Origin: an uncultured Candidatus Cenarchaeum sp.
GTDB lineage: Archaea > Thermoproteota > Nitrososphaeria > Nitrososphaerales > Nitrosopumilaceae
NCBI GenBank assembly: GCA_958295735.1
Contig: OY282369.1
Location: 1 to 64,000 of the forward strand
Length of the DNA stretch: 64,000 nucleotides
Direction: 5' to 3'
Within the stretch, counting starts at the first letter, position 1. Every line of letters starts with the position of its first letter. Shown here piece after piece: positions 1 to 8,986 of the stretch. The notes under the pieces are model-generated. The model had not been told where the DNA came from and ran no database searches. It was given only the letters and a program-made list of their open reading frames with translations. A program made the position numbers and the translations under genes.

Positions 1-363
1 CCAGAACCCGCCGGGCAGGTCGGCATCGGCGGTCACGTACCCGTTCTTGGTGGACACGAACAGCTGGTCCCTCGCGGCCTCGCCGTCGGAGACGAGCTCG
101 GCCACGGCCCGGCCGACGGCCCGCTCGGCCTTCTGGGAGCGGTAGTTTATCGCGGTGTCGATGACGTTGACGCCGGCCCTCACCGACGCCTTTACGGCGT
201 CGACCACCGCCTCGTCGGTGGCCGCGTCCGGCTCGCCGAGGTACGTGCCGATCCCCACGTTGGAGAGAGTCAGGCCGCCCGCCACGCGGTAGTTTCGGCG
301 GTCGGCCCCGCTGGCCGCGGCGAACGCCGCCGTCCCTTCCGGGGTGGCCCTTCCGGTGATCAT
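1..363 (-). CDS. Aldo/keto reductase, N-terminal part (runs off the left edge)
   Basis: The first 121 codons of an NAD(P)H-dependent aldo/keto reductase are visible; the rest lies beyond position 1. The start is the ATG at 363-361. An AT-rich element (rc CACATAAATC, about 389-398) lies roughly 25-30 bp upstream, the usual leaderless archaeal arrangement. The translation shows the family's first strand (LSNVGIGTY), then VIDTAINYR with the catalytic Asp and Tyr of the tetrad, and later the strand VSTKNGY carrying the catalytic Lys. These give the TIM-barrel oxidoreductase assignment; the substrate cannot be told. No neighbour shares its strand in an operon. Confidence 0.85.
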   Translation of the reverse strand, partial: MITGRATPEGTAAFAAASGADRRNYRVAGGLTLSNVGIGTYLGEPDAATDEAVVDAVKASVRAGVNVIDTAINYRSQKAERAVGRAVAELVSDGEAARDQLFVSTKNGYVTADADLPGGFW

Positions 364-1044
364 CGCGCGCCCCGCGTTCCCGCCGGGCGTGATTTATGTG
401 TAGGCCGCGGCGCCGGTCGGATGCGCGCTCCCGTTCCGCGCCGGGCGGCCGGGACGGCGGGGGTTTGCCGGGCGCGCGGATCGGCCCCCGCCGCGCCGGC
501 GGCCGGCGGGGGCGGATCGGGCCGCCCGCGGGGCGCGGAACGGCCGGCATCGCCGCGGAAAAGCGGCGCGGAAGGCGCGGCGCGGGCGGGCGGGGGGCCG
601 GGGGGCCGTGGGGCGCCGCGGCCGGCACGCCGGGCGGCAGGACGGCCTGGCGGGCTTCGGTTCCCCCGCGCGGAACGCCTCGCGCGCGGACTCTTCCGCT
701 CCCTCGAGCGTCCCGAGGATCCTGCCGGCGGGCGCGCGCTCGATCGCCCCCCGCCGCGCCCCGATCGGGTTCAGCTCCGGCGCGCGCGGCGGCGGGTACC
801 CCGAGATCGCGTCCCCGTCGGGGGATTCCGGGAACTTTTCGGCCCCCGCAGGCTCGCGTCGCGTGGCGCTGCCCGCGGGCGTCGGCGCCTTGCCGAATTT
901 CTCGCGGGCGCGCCCCGGGAAGTCGGCGCGGTTGTCGGCGCTCGCCTTGCCGCGGGACGCGAAGAACGCGCCCGCGGCCGGGATCCCGAAGATCCGCCCC
1001 TTCCCGCGTCGGGCAGGGGCGGGGCGGCGGCGGCGAGCCGGAAC
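364..1044. other. Gene-free GC-rich spacer
   Basis: Very GC-rich sequence between the aldo/keto reductase promoter and the first duplicated GHKL-nuclease unit. Long open frames here overlap one another on both strands and have arginine/proline/alanine-rich translations without any recognisable domain, typical of chance frames in GC-rich DNA. I see no promoter-like AT box apart from the reductase's own. Confidence 0.6.
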
Positions 1045-1215
1045 CGCCGCGCGCCTTCCGCAGCGCGGTGCGGGGAGGCTGCCGGCCGCCGCGGCAGGCC
1101 CCGATGCCCGCTGTCCGCTTCCGCGTCCTTCACCAGCCCGCGGGGAAGGCCGCCGGCCGCCGCGGCAGGCCCCGATGCCCCTCGGGGCGGCCGCCGCGCC
1201 CCGATGCCGTCCCGC

Positions 1216-3428
1216 TCACGACGGGCCCAGCGCGCCCCTGTCGGCGCTGGATATCCTGCCGATCAGCGTCGCCAGCCTCGTGATCTCCTTGTGCTTTTCG
1301 ACATAGTCGGCGTACGCCTTTTGGGCGTTCTCGATCAGCTGATCGTACAGAACTATCCGCGCCCCGATCGCGCCGAGCGCGGCTTCCTCCTCCGCGCGTG
1401 TCCTCGAATTTTCCCAGCTTTTCGGATGCCTGCCGAGCACGCAGACGGTTTCGACGGACTCATCCCTGCCGGATTCCATGAGAACCTTGGTCGCCGCGTT
1501 CCTGTATTTTTGGAGCTGGGAAAACAGCGATCCCGTAGTAATCATGTTTGAAAAATGAATCTCCTGACAACCCTTTGCCAGCGCGCGCGGCGGCCGCCGG
1601 TCAGGCGCGCGACGGCAACAAACCGGGCTTGGTGTTCGGCAGGAACTCCCGTCCCGCCTTGAGGGGATTCGCTCGCGCCATCGCCGTCCATGGGGTGGGA
1701 GGGGGGGTTAATGTGTACTAATAGCCAAAAAGAATCGACACTTCATTCATTTTTCATTCACGATATCTACGCCACGCTCGCGCTCGCTTCCGGGCGCTTC
1801 AGTTCTATTATGACGTGCTTGTTCCCGGTCGTCCTGTACTGGATGTCCAGCCTGGCGCGCCTCTCCTCGCCGTCGAGCCCCTCGAACACGGCGTCCAGCG
1901 CCTTTTTCATTCCGGATTCCATGGCTTCCGTGGCGGCGACCCTCTCCCAGGAGGGATCCAGGAGCCAGAGGTGATCGAACAGGTGCTTTTGGATGATTTT
2001 TTCCTTCGCGTTCTGATCTCGCAGGTCGCCGAATTTTTCCATCACCCTCAGGCGGTTCTTGGTGATCTGGTAGTACGCGTCGGCTTCCAGGTCGTCGACC
2101 TGCGAGAACAGCTCCGCCAGGACTTCCAGGTTGCTGACGTCGATGCCGTCCAGGCGGTCCAGCATGTCCCTGAATTTGAGGTTCTCGAACGCGAGTATCC
2201 CGCTCACGAACAGCTGCCTCCTCGTATCGTCGCCGTCCAGCGCCAGCGCGTTGATGCGCCCGAAGATCCTCTCCGCCGGCTTCCTGTGGCGCGGGGGCAG
2301 GCCGTCGAACCACTCGCGGATCGCCGGCATTTCCAGCGCCACCCCGGCGCCCTCCTCGTTCCTAGCCTCCGTCCACCTAGCCTTCACGGCCTCGACGTCC
2401 CGCCGGAGTTTTTCCTTCAGCGCCACGTACCTGGGATCGTCCTCGACGATCAGCTGCCTGCCGGTCGTCGCTATGTCCGGCATGTCGTCCCTGTCCAGGA
2501 AGTCCGCGTATATTTCCCCGACCACGTGCCTGCCGTGCGCTCCCCCTTCGAGGGAGCCCGGCACGCCTTCCTGGGCCATTTTTCCCCTGATCAGTACGGC
2601 GATCCTGTTGAAGCTCCCGCCGCCGGCGTCGTCCTCCAGCTGGCTCGGCTTTTCCACGGTCCCTATCCAGCCGCCGACGCGCTCCGTGATGCCGTCCACT
2701 TTGACCTCGGGATCCAGGCGGAACGTCCTGGACGTCGACCCGGAGAACTCGCTGCGGCCGTCCTCGCCGAACAGCCACACGTACTGCAGTTTTTCGTGGT
2801 AGTTCCTGTCTTCGGCGGTGATGCGCGTCCCGTCGAGCGAGACTTCGAACCGGTGCGCGCCGCCGATGATGCCGAACCTGCGCGCGAGCCTCTTCCTCAG
2901 CGATTCCGGACGGAGCGCCCGCGGCCTGACGTCCGTCAAGGTGATGCGCGTCCCGGCTGCCAGGTCGCCGGCCGCCCCGACGTTCGGGGGGTGGTACGCG
3001 GGGGCCCCGCCGCGCAGCGCGCTTTCGATGTCATTTACCCTCATCTCGAACCCGTGGCTCTCGCCGTCCTTGACGCTGTGCACCGTGACGGTGTTGGCTA
3101 TGGAAAACAGCGACAGTTTTCCTATCCCCTTGCGCCCCATCACGGGCCTGCCGTGGCGGGCGGTCCTCGTTTCCCCCCTTTCCCGGCGCGCGTACCCGGC
3201 GCGCAGGTACTTCTCGTTGGCATCGCCCACGGTCATCCCGCTGCCGTCGTCCTGTATGGTGATCGTCCTGCCCGAGTCCGTGCGTATCTCGACGTGCTCC
3301 GCATCCGCATCCCACGCGTTGGCGACCGCCTCGGCGAGGACCGCGGGGATGCTGCTGTACAGGCTCATGCCCAGATGCTTGAGCGCGTCGAGGCCCACCT
3401 GCATGGTGTACTCGTGCTCGTCTGCCAT
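1216..3428 (-). pseudogene. GHKL ATPase-PD-(D/E)XK nuclease, copy A1, split by a 236-bp MITE
   Basis: This is the upstream twin of the intact gene at 4257-6233. It starts at ATG 3428 (MADEHEYTMQ) and reads through the ATPase and the nuclease core (IIELKRP). It then meets a TAG supplied by the inverted repeat of an inserted element, leaving a 553-residue product. The missing last ~106 codons lie at 1216-1534. Joining 3428-1771 to 1534-1216 gives 1977 nt, exactly the length of the intact copy, so the element sits cleanly between residues corresponding to SV and GS. The truncated product keeps the GHKL motifs (EAVANAWDAD, DDGSGM, GRKGIGK) and the D-x13-E-x-K nuclease signature and might still be made. 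The loss is the C-terminal helical tail. Confidence 0.85.
1535..1770. mobile_element. 236-bp MITE-like insertion inside GHKL-nuclease copy A1
   Basis: Compared with the intact copy at 4257-6233, the interval 1535-1770 is extra DNA. Its ends are imperfect inverted repeats of about 26 bp: GTAGTAATCATGTTTG-A5-TGAAT at 1535-1560, and on the other strand GTAGATATCGTGAATG-A5-TGAAT from 1770 to 1745 (21 of 26 positions match). There is no transposase gene inside. Excision restores the frame exactly, with no net target duplication. The TIR does not resemble those of the IS66, ISH3 or IS630 copies here, so the mobilising transposase is not in this window. Confidence 0.8.
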
Positions 3429-3457
3429 TGCGCTTCGGGCGCTGTCCCGCGCGCCGC

Positions 3458-3465
3458 CTATAATT
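3458..3465 (-). promoter_or_regulatory. TATA box of GHKL-nuclease copy A1
   Basis: AATTATAG on the minus strand, about 30 bp upstream of ATG 3428, with the same surroundings as the promoter of copy A2. The spacing predicts a leaderless transcript. Confidence 0.65.
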
Positions 3466-4256
3466 CTTCCCGAGTCCGCAGTGGCCGGACGCGGCGGCGG
3501 CGCGGCGCGGCCGGAACCGGGGATCGCGGCGGCGGCGCGGCGCGGGAGCGCCCGATCGCGGCGGGCCCCCGCGGACCGCGCGCCTCGCCCGCCCCGCCAC
3601 ACCGCGGAGCGCTACGGCGCGGCGCGGCGGCGGGCGAAGTCCGCATCCCCGCGGCCCCGCCCGCGTGCCGCTCCCGGAAGCGGCCGCGGGCGTGCCGGCC
3701 GGAGGCCGGCGGCCCGCCGTCTGCGGGGGGAATGGGGGCGGCGGCCCGCCGGTTCCGCCCGCTGCCGCGGCAGGGCGGCGGCCCCGGAAGGCCCGGGGAA
3801 TGGGGGCGGCGGCCCGCCGGTTCCGCCCCCGGCACGCGAGCTCGCGCCCGTAGTTTTCCTCGACGGGGAATGGGGGCGGCGGCCCGCCGGTTCCTCCCCG
3901 CGCCCTCAGCAGCGCAGTGCGGGGAGGCCGCCGGGCGCCACGGCAGGCCCCGATGCCCGCCGTCCGCTTCCGCGTCATTCACCGGCCCGCAGGAGGCCGC
4001 CGGGCGCCACGGCAGGACCCGATGCCCCTCGGGGCGGCGGCCGCGCCAGGACGCGCCCCGCGGCGCGGCGCTCCGCCGGACGGGCAAGGCGGGGGCGGCC
4101 GTGGGGCGCGCGCCCGGCTCCGCGTCCCGGCCAGGGGGCGCCCGGCGGGAGGGCGGCCGGGCCCGGCGCGGGATCGCGCGCCGAGCGGGGGCATCCGGTC
4201 CCCGCTTCCCGGCTTTCGGGGATTTTTTCGGCCGCCGCGCCCCGATGCCGTCCCGC
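3466..4256. other. Gene-free spacer between the duplicated units
   Basis: GC-rich DNA with no supportable gene. It contains three direct repeats of GGGGAATGGGGGCGGCGGCC and the following CGCCGGTTCC, starting near 3727, 3795 and 3865 (spacing about 68-70 bp), and the 3'-flank sequence shared with the region before copy A1. Long open frames here are compositional artefacts. Confidence 0.6.
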
Positions 4257-6233
4257 TCACGACGGGCTCAGCGCGCCCCTGTCGGCGCTGGATATCCTGC
4301 CGATCAGCGTCGCCAGCCTCGTGATCTCCTTGTGCTTTTCGACATAGTCGGCGTACGCCTTTTGGGCGTTCTCGATCAGCTGATCGTACAGCACTATCCG
4401 CGCCCCGATCGCGCCGAGTATGGCTTCATCCTCCGCGCGTGTCCTCGAATTTTCCCAGCTTTTCGGATACCTGCCGAGCACGCAGACGATTTCGACGAGC
4501 TCATTCCTGCCGGACTCCTCGAGGACATTGGTCGCCGCGTTCCTGTATTTGCGGATCTGGGGCAGCAGCGATCCCACCACGCTCGCGCTCGCTTCCGGGC
4601 GCTTCAGTTCTATTATGACGTGCTTGTTCCCGGTCGTCCTGTACTGGATGTCCAGCCTGGCGCGCCTCTCCTCGTCGGCTAGCCCCTCGAACACGGCGTC
4701 CAGCGCCTTTTTCATCCCGGATTCCATGGCTTCCGTGGCGGCGACCCTCTCCCAGGAGGGATCCAGGAGCCAGAGGTGATCGAACAGGTGTTCTTGTATT
4801 AGTTTTTCCTTCGCGTTCTGATCGCGCAGGTCGCCGAATTTTTCTATCACCCTCAGGCGGTTCTTGGTGATCTGGTAGTACGCGTCGGCTTCCAGGTCGT
4901 CGACCTGCGAGAACAGCTCCGCCAGGACCCCCAGGTTGCTGACGTCGATGTCGTCCAGGCGGTCCAGCATGTCCCTGAATTTGAGGTTCTCGAACGCGAG
5001 TATCCCGCTCACGAACAGCTGCCTCCTTTCGTCGTCGCTGTGCAGCGCCAGCGCGTTGATGCGCCCGAAGATCCTCTCCGCCGGCTTCCTGTGGCGCGGG
5101 GGCAGGCCGTCGAACCACTCGCGGATCGCCGGCATTTCCAGCGCCGCCCTGGCGCCCTCCTCGTTCCTCGACTCCGTCCACTTTGCCTTCACGGCCTCGA
5201 CGTCCCGCCGGAGTTTTTCCTTCAGCGCCACGTACCTTGGATCGTCCTCGACGATGAGCTGCCTGCCGGTCGTCGCGATGTCCGGCATGTCGTCCCTGTC
5301 CAGGAAGTCCGCGTATATTTCCCCGACCACGTACTTGCTGTACGCTCCCCCCTCGAAGGAGCCCAGCACGTCCTCCTGGGCCATTTTTCCCCTGATCAGT
5401 ACGGCGATCCTGTTGAAGCTCCCGCCGCCGGCATCGTCCTCCAGCTGGCTCGGCTTTTCCACGGTCCCTATCCAGCCGCCGACGCGCTCCGTGATGCCGT
5501 CCACTTTGACCTCGGGATCTAGGCGGAACGTCCTGGACGTCGACCCGGAGAACTCGCTGCGGCCGTTCTCGCCGAACAGCCACACGTACTGCAGTTTTTC
5601 GTGGTAGTTCCTGTCTTCGGCGGTGATGCGCGTCCCGTCGAGCGAGACTTCGAACCTGTGCGCGCCGCCGATGATGCTGAACCTGCGCGCGAGCCTCTTC
5701 CTCAGCGATTTCGGGTAGAACGTCCTCGGCTTGATGTCCGTTAAAGTGATGCGCGTCCCGGCTGCCAGGTCGCCGGCCGCCCCGACGTTCGGGGGGTGGT
5801 ACGCGGGGGCCTTGTCGCGCAGCGCGCTTTCGATGTCATTTACCCTCATCTCGAACCCGTGGCTCTCGCCGTCCTTGACGCTGTGCACCGTGACGGTGTT
5901 GGCTATGGAAAACAGCGACAGTTTTCCTATCCCCTTGCGCCCCATCACGGGCCTGCCGTGGCGGGCGGTCCTCGTTTCCCCCCTTTCCCGGCGCGCGTAC
6001 CCGGCGCGCAGGTACTTCTCGTTGGCGTCGCCCACGGTCATCCCGCTGCCGTCGTCCTGTATGGTGATCGTCCCGCCCGAGTCCGTGCGTATCTCGACAT
6101 GCTCCGCATCCGCATCCCACGCGTTGGCGACCGCCTCGGCGAGGACCGCGGGGATGCTGCTGTACAGGCTCATGCCCAGATGCTTGAGCGCGTCGAGGCC
6201 CACCTGCATGGTGTACTCGTGCTCGTCCGCCAT
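4257..6233 (-). CDS. GHKL ATPase-PD-(D/E)XK nuclease fusion, copy A2 (intact)
   Basis: A 658-residue protein. The N-terminal ~200 residues form a GHKL (gyrase B/Hsp90/MutL-type) ATPase: N-box EAVANAWDAD at 33-42, G1 box DDGSGM at 60-65, glycine-rich GRKGIGK at 98-104, and a later GTRITLTD strand. A middle region follows. Near residues 526-546 the stretch LDIQY...IIELKRP gives D528, E542 and K544, a D-x13-E-x-K arrangement typical of PD-(D/E)XK nucleases, preceded by LWLLDPSW. The last ~100 residues are helical. The start is ATG 6233, about 30 bp below TATA 6264-6271. ATP-dependent nuclease activity in a defence role is inferred from architecture and neighbourhood; I cannot match it to a named system. 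Two shorter-looking relatives (45651 and 48195) share the same layout. Confidence 0.85.
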   Translation of the reverse strand: MADEHEYTMQVGLDALKHLGMSLYSSIPAVLAEAVANAWDADAEHVEIRTDSGGTITIQDDGSGMTVGDANEKYLRAGYARRERGETRTARHGRPVMGRKGIGKLSLFSIANTVTVHSVKDGESHGFEMRVNDIESALRDKAPAYHPPNVGAAGDLAAGTRITLTDIKPRTFYPKSLRKRLARRFSIIGGAHRFEVSLDGTRITAEDRNYHEKLQYVWLFGENGRSEFSGSTSRTFRLDPEVKVDGITERVGGWIGTVEKPSQLEDDAGGGSFNRIAVLIRGKMAQEDVLGSFEGGAYSKYVVGEIYADFLDRDDMPDIATTGRQLIVEDDPRYVALKEKLRRDVEAVKAKWTESRNEEGARAALEMPAIREWFDGLPPRHRKPAERIFGRINALALHSDDERRQLFVSGILAFENLKFRDMLDRLDDIDVSNLGVLAELFSQVDDLEADAYYQITKNRLRVIEKFGDLRDQNAKEKLIQEHLFDHLWLLDPSWERVAATEAMESGMKKALDAVFEGLADEERRARLDIQYRTTGNKHVIIELKRPEASASVVGSLLPQIRKYRNAATNVLEESGRNELVEIVCVLGRYPKSWENSRTRAEDEAILGAIGARIVLYDQLIENAQKAYADYVEKHKEITRLATLIGRISSADRGALSPS

Positions 6234-6263
6234 TGCGCTTCGGGCGCCGTCCCGCGCCGCCGC

Positions 6264-6271
6264 CTATAATT
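6264..6271 (-). promoter_or_regulatory. TATA box of GHKL-nuclease copy A2
   Basis: AATTATAG on the minus strand, 30 bp above ATG 6233. A 92-bp MITE begins 17 bp further upstream (6289). Confidence 0.65.
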
Positions 6272-6288
6272 CTTCCCGAGTCCGCAGT

Positions 6289-6380
6289 GCGTAGACTTGC
6301 GTCCGGACCGAAGCCGCGCCCGGCGGCAGCAGTCCGCCCCGCGATCCCGCGCCCGGATCACAACGGACGCAAGTCTACAC
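6289..6380. mobile_element. 92-bp MITE, copy a
   Basis: Terminal inverted repeats GCGTAGACTTGCGTCCG (6289-6305) and, from the other end, GTGTAGACTTGCGTCCG (6380 back to 6364), around a short core with CGCGCCCGG and a GATC-containing segment shared with the other copies. No target duplication remains visible. It lies 17 bp upstream of the TATA box of the GHKL-nuclease gene; the otherwise identical copy A1 promoter lacks it. Confidence 0.85.
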
Positions 6381-6478
6381 AGCCGGCGCCCGCCCCGTCC
6401 CGGAGCCGGGCGGCCAGCACGGCGGGGGCATCGCCGCGGCGCGGCGCCGGGCGGCGCGGATCGCGCCGGCCGCGCCGG

Positions 6479-7402
6479 TCACCCCGGGGCCGGCGCCCCG
6501 AGCGCGGCGAGCGCCAGCCCCGCGACCAGCAGCGAGCCGGCCGCCCTGGAGAACCAGACGGCGCGCCGCGCGGCCAGCACGGCGAGGGCGTCGCCGCGCG
6601 CGCCCCCCGCCGCGGCGCCGCGGCGCAGCGCCGCGCCGGCGGCCAGGGCCAGCGGGGCCGCCAGCGCCGGCAGCAGCGCCCACGCGGGGAGGGCCCCCGA
6701 CGCGGCCCCGGCGGCCAGCGCGGCGTACGCGGCCGCGGGGAACGCCCAGAACAGGGCGGCGGCGCGGCGCGGGCCGGCCGCGTTGGCCAGCGTCCTCCGG
6801 CCGCCGGCCGCATCGGCCTCCCTGTCGGGGAACGATGCCGCGTACAGCACGGCGGCCGAGAGCGCGCCGACGGCCGCCCCGGCCAGCACCGAGTCGGCCG
6901 CCACGTGCGGCGACTGGACGTACGCGGAGCCCACCACTATGAGCGCGCCCTTCGCGGCCACGAGGATCTCGGAGAGGCCCGCGTCGGCCGCCCTCGTGGA
7001 GTAGAACCAGACCGACGCGGCGGCGAACGCCAGCATTGCCGCTATGGCGGGCCCGTGCTGCACCGCGAGGTACGCGCCGGCGGCGCACCCCGCCGCGAGC
7101 AGCGCGATCCCGGCGCGGCGGACGCTGCGCGGCTCCAGGAGCCCCTCGGGCAGCACGCCCGTGCCGCCGCTCACGCCGGTGCTCCGGCCGGGAGCGTCGA
7201 TGCCCCTGCGGTGGTCCCAGTAGTCGTTGAGGAGGTCGACGCTGGCGTGCAGCGCCAGCACGCCCCCCATCGTGACCGCCGCGCCGGCCGCGTCGAGCGG
7301 GGCGCCGCGCCACGCGGCGAGGGCCAGCCCCGCCGACACCGCCACCACCGAGGACGCGAGGAACCGGAGGCGCGCCGCCCTGAGCCAGGCGGCTGCCGTC
7401 AT
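6479..7402 (-). CDS. UbiA-family membrane prenyltransferase (MenA-like)
   Basis: A 307-residue, strongly hydrophobic protein with about eight membrane segments. It carries the two Asp-rich motifs of UbiA prenyltransferases: NDYWDHRRGID (first, with N-D-x-x-D) and FPDREAD (second). These bind prenyl diphosphate through Mg2+. The family attaches polyprenyl chains to aromatic or quinone head groups, and spacing and flanks look most like MenA-type enzymes, so a role in menaquinone-type or other lipoquinone synthesis is inferred. ATG 7402 is chosen because it overlaps the stop of the upstream DUF2203 gene as ATGA, implying translational coupling. An upstream in-frame start at 7507 would run through that gene and is rejected. 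Confidence 0.88.
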   Translation of the reverse strand: MTAAAWLRAARLRFLASSVVAVSAGLALAAWRGAPLDAAGAAVTMGGVLALHASVDLLNDYWDHRRGIDAPGRSTGVSGGTGVLPEGLLEPRSVRRAGIALLAAGCAAGAYLAVQHGPAIAAMLAFAAASVWFYSTRAADAGLSEILVAAKGALIVVGSAYVQSPHVAADSVLAGAAVGALSAAVLYAASFPDREADAAGGRRTLANAAGPRRAAALFWAFPAAAYAALAAGAASGALPAWALLPALAAPLALAAGAALRRGAAAGGARGDALAVLAARRAVWFSRAAGSLLVAGLALAALGAPAPG

Positions 7403-7794
7403 ACCAGCGTCTCGTCGCTTACCCCTATGGGCTTCCGGCCGCCGAACCCCGAGTCCCGCTCGTGCCAGAATTTTATCTCGCCCTCGCCGGACTTCCAGCA
7501 CAGCCACACGTCCTGGTCGAATCGCCGGGACGGGAAGTCGAGCAGCCCCTCGTCGACGTTCTTCAGCATCGCGCCCGTCTCCTCCAGCTCCTGCACGGAG
7601 CGGTAAAAGTCGGTCACCGCCGCGTTGAGGCGGCGCTTGGCGTCCGCGTACGAGTCCAGCCTCCCCCCGGCCGCCATCTGGGCGGCCTTTTCGGCCCTGG
7701 CCGCATCCGCCTTGCGCGCCACCACGCGCTCGTACCTTTCCGCCACGGCCGGCAGGGCCATGTTGGCCGTCTTTACCGTGAAGTACTCGGGCAT
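7399..7794 (-). CDS. DUF2203 family protein
   Basis: A 131-residue soluble protein beginning MPEYFTVKTAN. It has a helical, Ala/Arg-rich first half (ALPAVAERYERVV) and the characteristic ending in which LEETGAMLKNVDEGLLDFPS is followed by VWLCWKSGEGEIKFWH. This matches the DUF2203 family, whose function is unknown to me. The start is ATG 7794, about 27 bp below an AT box (rc GATTTTTAA, 7821-7829), so the transcript is probably leaderless. It is the first gene of a two-gene operon: its TGA overlaps the ATG of the UbiA prenyltransferase by 4 bp. Confidence 0.82.
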   Translation of the reverse strand: MPEYFTVKTANMALPAVAERYERVVARKADAARAEKAAQMAAGGRLDSYADAKRRLNAAVTDFYRSVQELEETGAMLKNVDEGLLDFPSRRFDQDVWLCWKSGEGEIKFWHERDSGFGGRKPIGVSDETLV

Positions 7795-7832
7795 GCCCGC
7801 GCGCCCGCGCCCCGCCCGGATTAAAAATCTAG

Positions 7833-7924
7833 CTCGGGGGGCCGCTCCAAACCCGGACCGCGCCCGGCGACGGCAAGCCGCCCCCCGATCTCGCGCCCGG
7901 ATCAGCGGGCGCGGGTCCGCGGGG
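7833..7924. mobile_element. Possible decayed 92-bp MITE
   Basis: The core CTCCAAACCCGGACCGCG, CGACGGCAAGCCG and GATCTCGCGCCCGGATCA aligns in order and spacing with the core of the MITE at 27263-27354, but the terminal repeats are no longer recognisable. Extent is extrapolated from the alignment. Confidence 0.4.
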
Positions 7925-8011
7925 GGGCGGCCCGGATCCGCGGCCGCCGGCAGCGGCCCCGCGCCCGCGCCCGCGCGCAAGCCATTAATTGGACAAGCGG
8001 CGCCGCGGTGC

Positions 8012-8986
8012 ATGGCCGGGGCAGCGCAGGCCACGGAGGACTACGTGTCCACGATCAACTCAGTGCTGGCCCCGTCGAGGAGGCCCGGGCACACCGTGCT
8101 GGATCTCTTCGCCGGATGCGGCGGGCTCTCGCTGGGATTCGAGTCGGCGGGGTTCCGGAGCGCCTGGATGGAGTCCGACGGCAAGTGCTGCGAGACGTAC
8201 AACGCCAACCTCCAGGGCCGGTGCGAGAGGCTGGTCATCACCCCGAGCACGGAGATCCCGGAGGCGGACGTGGTGGCGGGGGGCCCGCCGTGCCAGCCGT
8301 TCAGCGCGTCCGGCCGCCAGGCGGGTGACGCGGACTCCAGGAACGGGTTCCCGTCGTTCGTCAGCGCGGTGGAGAGGTCCAGGCCAAGGATGTGGATGTT
8401 CGAGAACGTGAGGGGCATGCTGTACCGCAACAGGGGCTACCTCGAGTCGGTCCTGGGCAGGCTGGGGAGGCTCGGGCATGTGGTCGACTGCCGCGTCCTC
8501 AACGCGGCGGACTACGGGGTCCCGCAGAACAGGCTCAGGGTAATCGCGGCGGGGCACGACGGAAGCTTCGAGTTCCCCGAACCGGCGGGCAGGGCCACCA
8601 CCGCGGGCGAGGCGATGGGCGACACCGCCCGGCTGCACCGGCGCGACTCGAAGTTCCTGACGCCCGGCATGGACAGGTACGTGGCAGAGTACGAAAAGAA
8701 GTCCCAGATCGTGACGCCCAGGGACCTGCACATGGACAAGCCGGCCCGGACGGTCACGTGCAGGAACCTCGCGGGGGCCACCTCCGACATGCACAGGGTG
8801 AGGCTGCCGGACGGCAGGCGCCGGCGGCTCACGGCGAGGGAGGGCGCCAGGCTGCAGAGCTTCCCCGACTGGTTCGAGTTCGCGGGCACCGAGACGGAAG
8901 CGTTCTACCATATAGGCAACGCTGTCCCGCCCATGCTCGCCAGGGCGCTGGCGGCCAGCATCGGGAGGTACCTGGGGGGAGGCTGA
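8012..8986 (+). CDS. DNA (cytosine-5-)-methyltransferase
   Basis: A 324-residue C5-cytosine DNA methyltransferase. Motif I is LDLFAGCGGLS. Motif IV is GGPPCQPFS with catalytic Cys94. Motif VI contains FENVRG, and motif VIII is QNRLRV. The end has LQSFP and the motif X-like IGNAVPPMLA. The variable region between VIII and IX (roughly residues 190-270) is short and should carry the target recognition domain. ATG 8012 follows ATTAATT (about 7984-7990) by some 25 bp, giving a leaderless message. No restriction endonuclease gene is adjacent, so it is a solitary methyltransferase or works with a distant partner. Confidence 0.93.
   Translation: MAGAAQATEDYVSTINSVLAPSRRPGHTVLDLFAGCGGLSLGFESAGFRSAWMESDGKCCETYNANLQGRCERLVITPSTEIPEADVVAGGPPCQPFSASGRQAGDADSRNGFPSFVSAVERSRPRMWMFENVRGMLYRNRGYLESVLGRLGRLGHVVDCRVLNAADYGVPQNRLRVIAAGHDGSFEFPEPAGRATTAGEAMGDTARLHRRDSKFLTPGMDRYVAEYEKKSQIVTPRDLHMDKPARTVTCRNLAGATSDMHRVRLPDGRRRRLTAREGARLQSFPDWFEFAGTETEAFYHIGNAVPPMLARALAASIGRYLGGG

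Larger units (their letters stand above)
1045..6287. repeat. Tandem segmental duplication (two units, each GHKL-nuclease gene plus flank)
   Basis: The stretch at about 1045-3480 is repeated at about 3897-6287. Both units share the coding sequence (very few differences), the promoter (TATA at 3458-3465 and 6264-6271 with identical surroundings) and part of the 3' flank: the motif GCAGGCCCCGATGCCC and its surroundings occur at about 1090-1190 and 3930-4040. Unit 1 is longer because of the 236-bp element at 1535-1770. Unit 2 has acquired a 92-bp MITE upstream of its promoter. Confidence 0.85.

Noticed and set aside
1815-4682. Very long plus-strand open frame antisense to the GHKL-nuclease genes
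   Set aside because: It spans two genes and the spacer, has no domain, and mirrors codon structure of the real minus-strand genes in GC-rich DNA. The same applies to long antisense frames over trp, CTP synthase, the helicase and ilvD.
7833-7924. Decayed MITE as a further example of promoter-spaced insertion
   Set aside because: Its reconstructed left end would lie only about 4 bp from the DUF2203 TATA box, not 17-19 bp, and its ends are unrecognisable, so it neither supports nor tests the spacing pattern.
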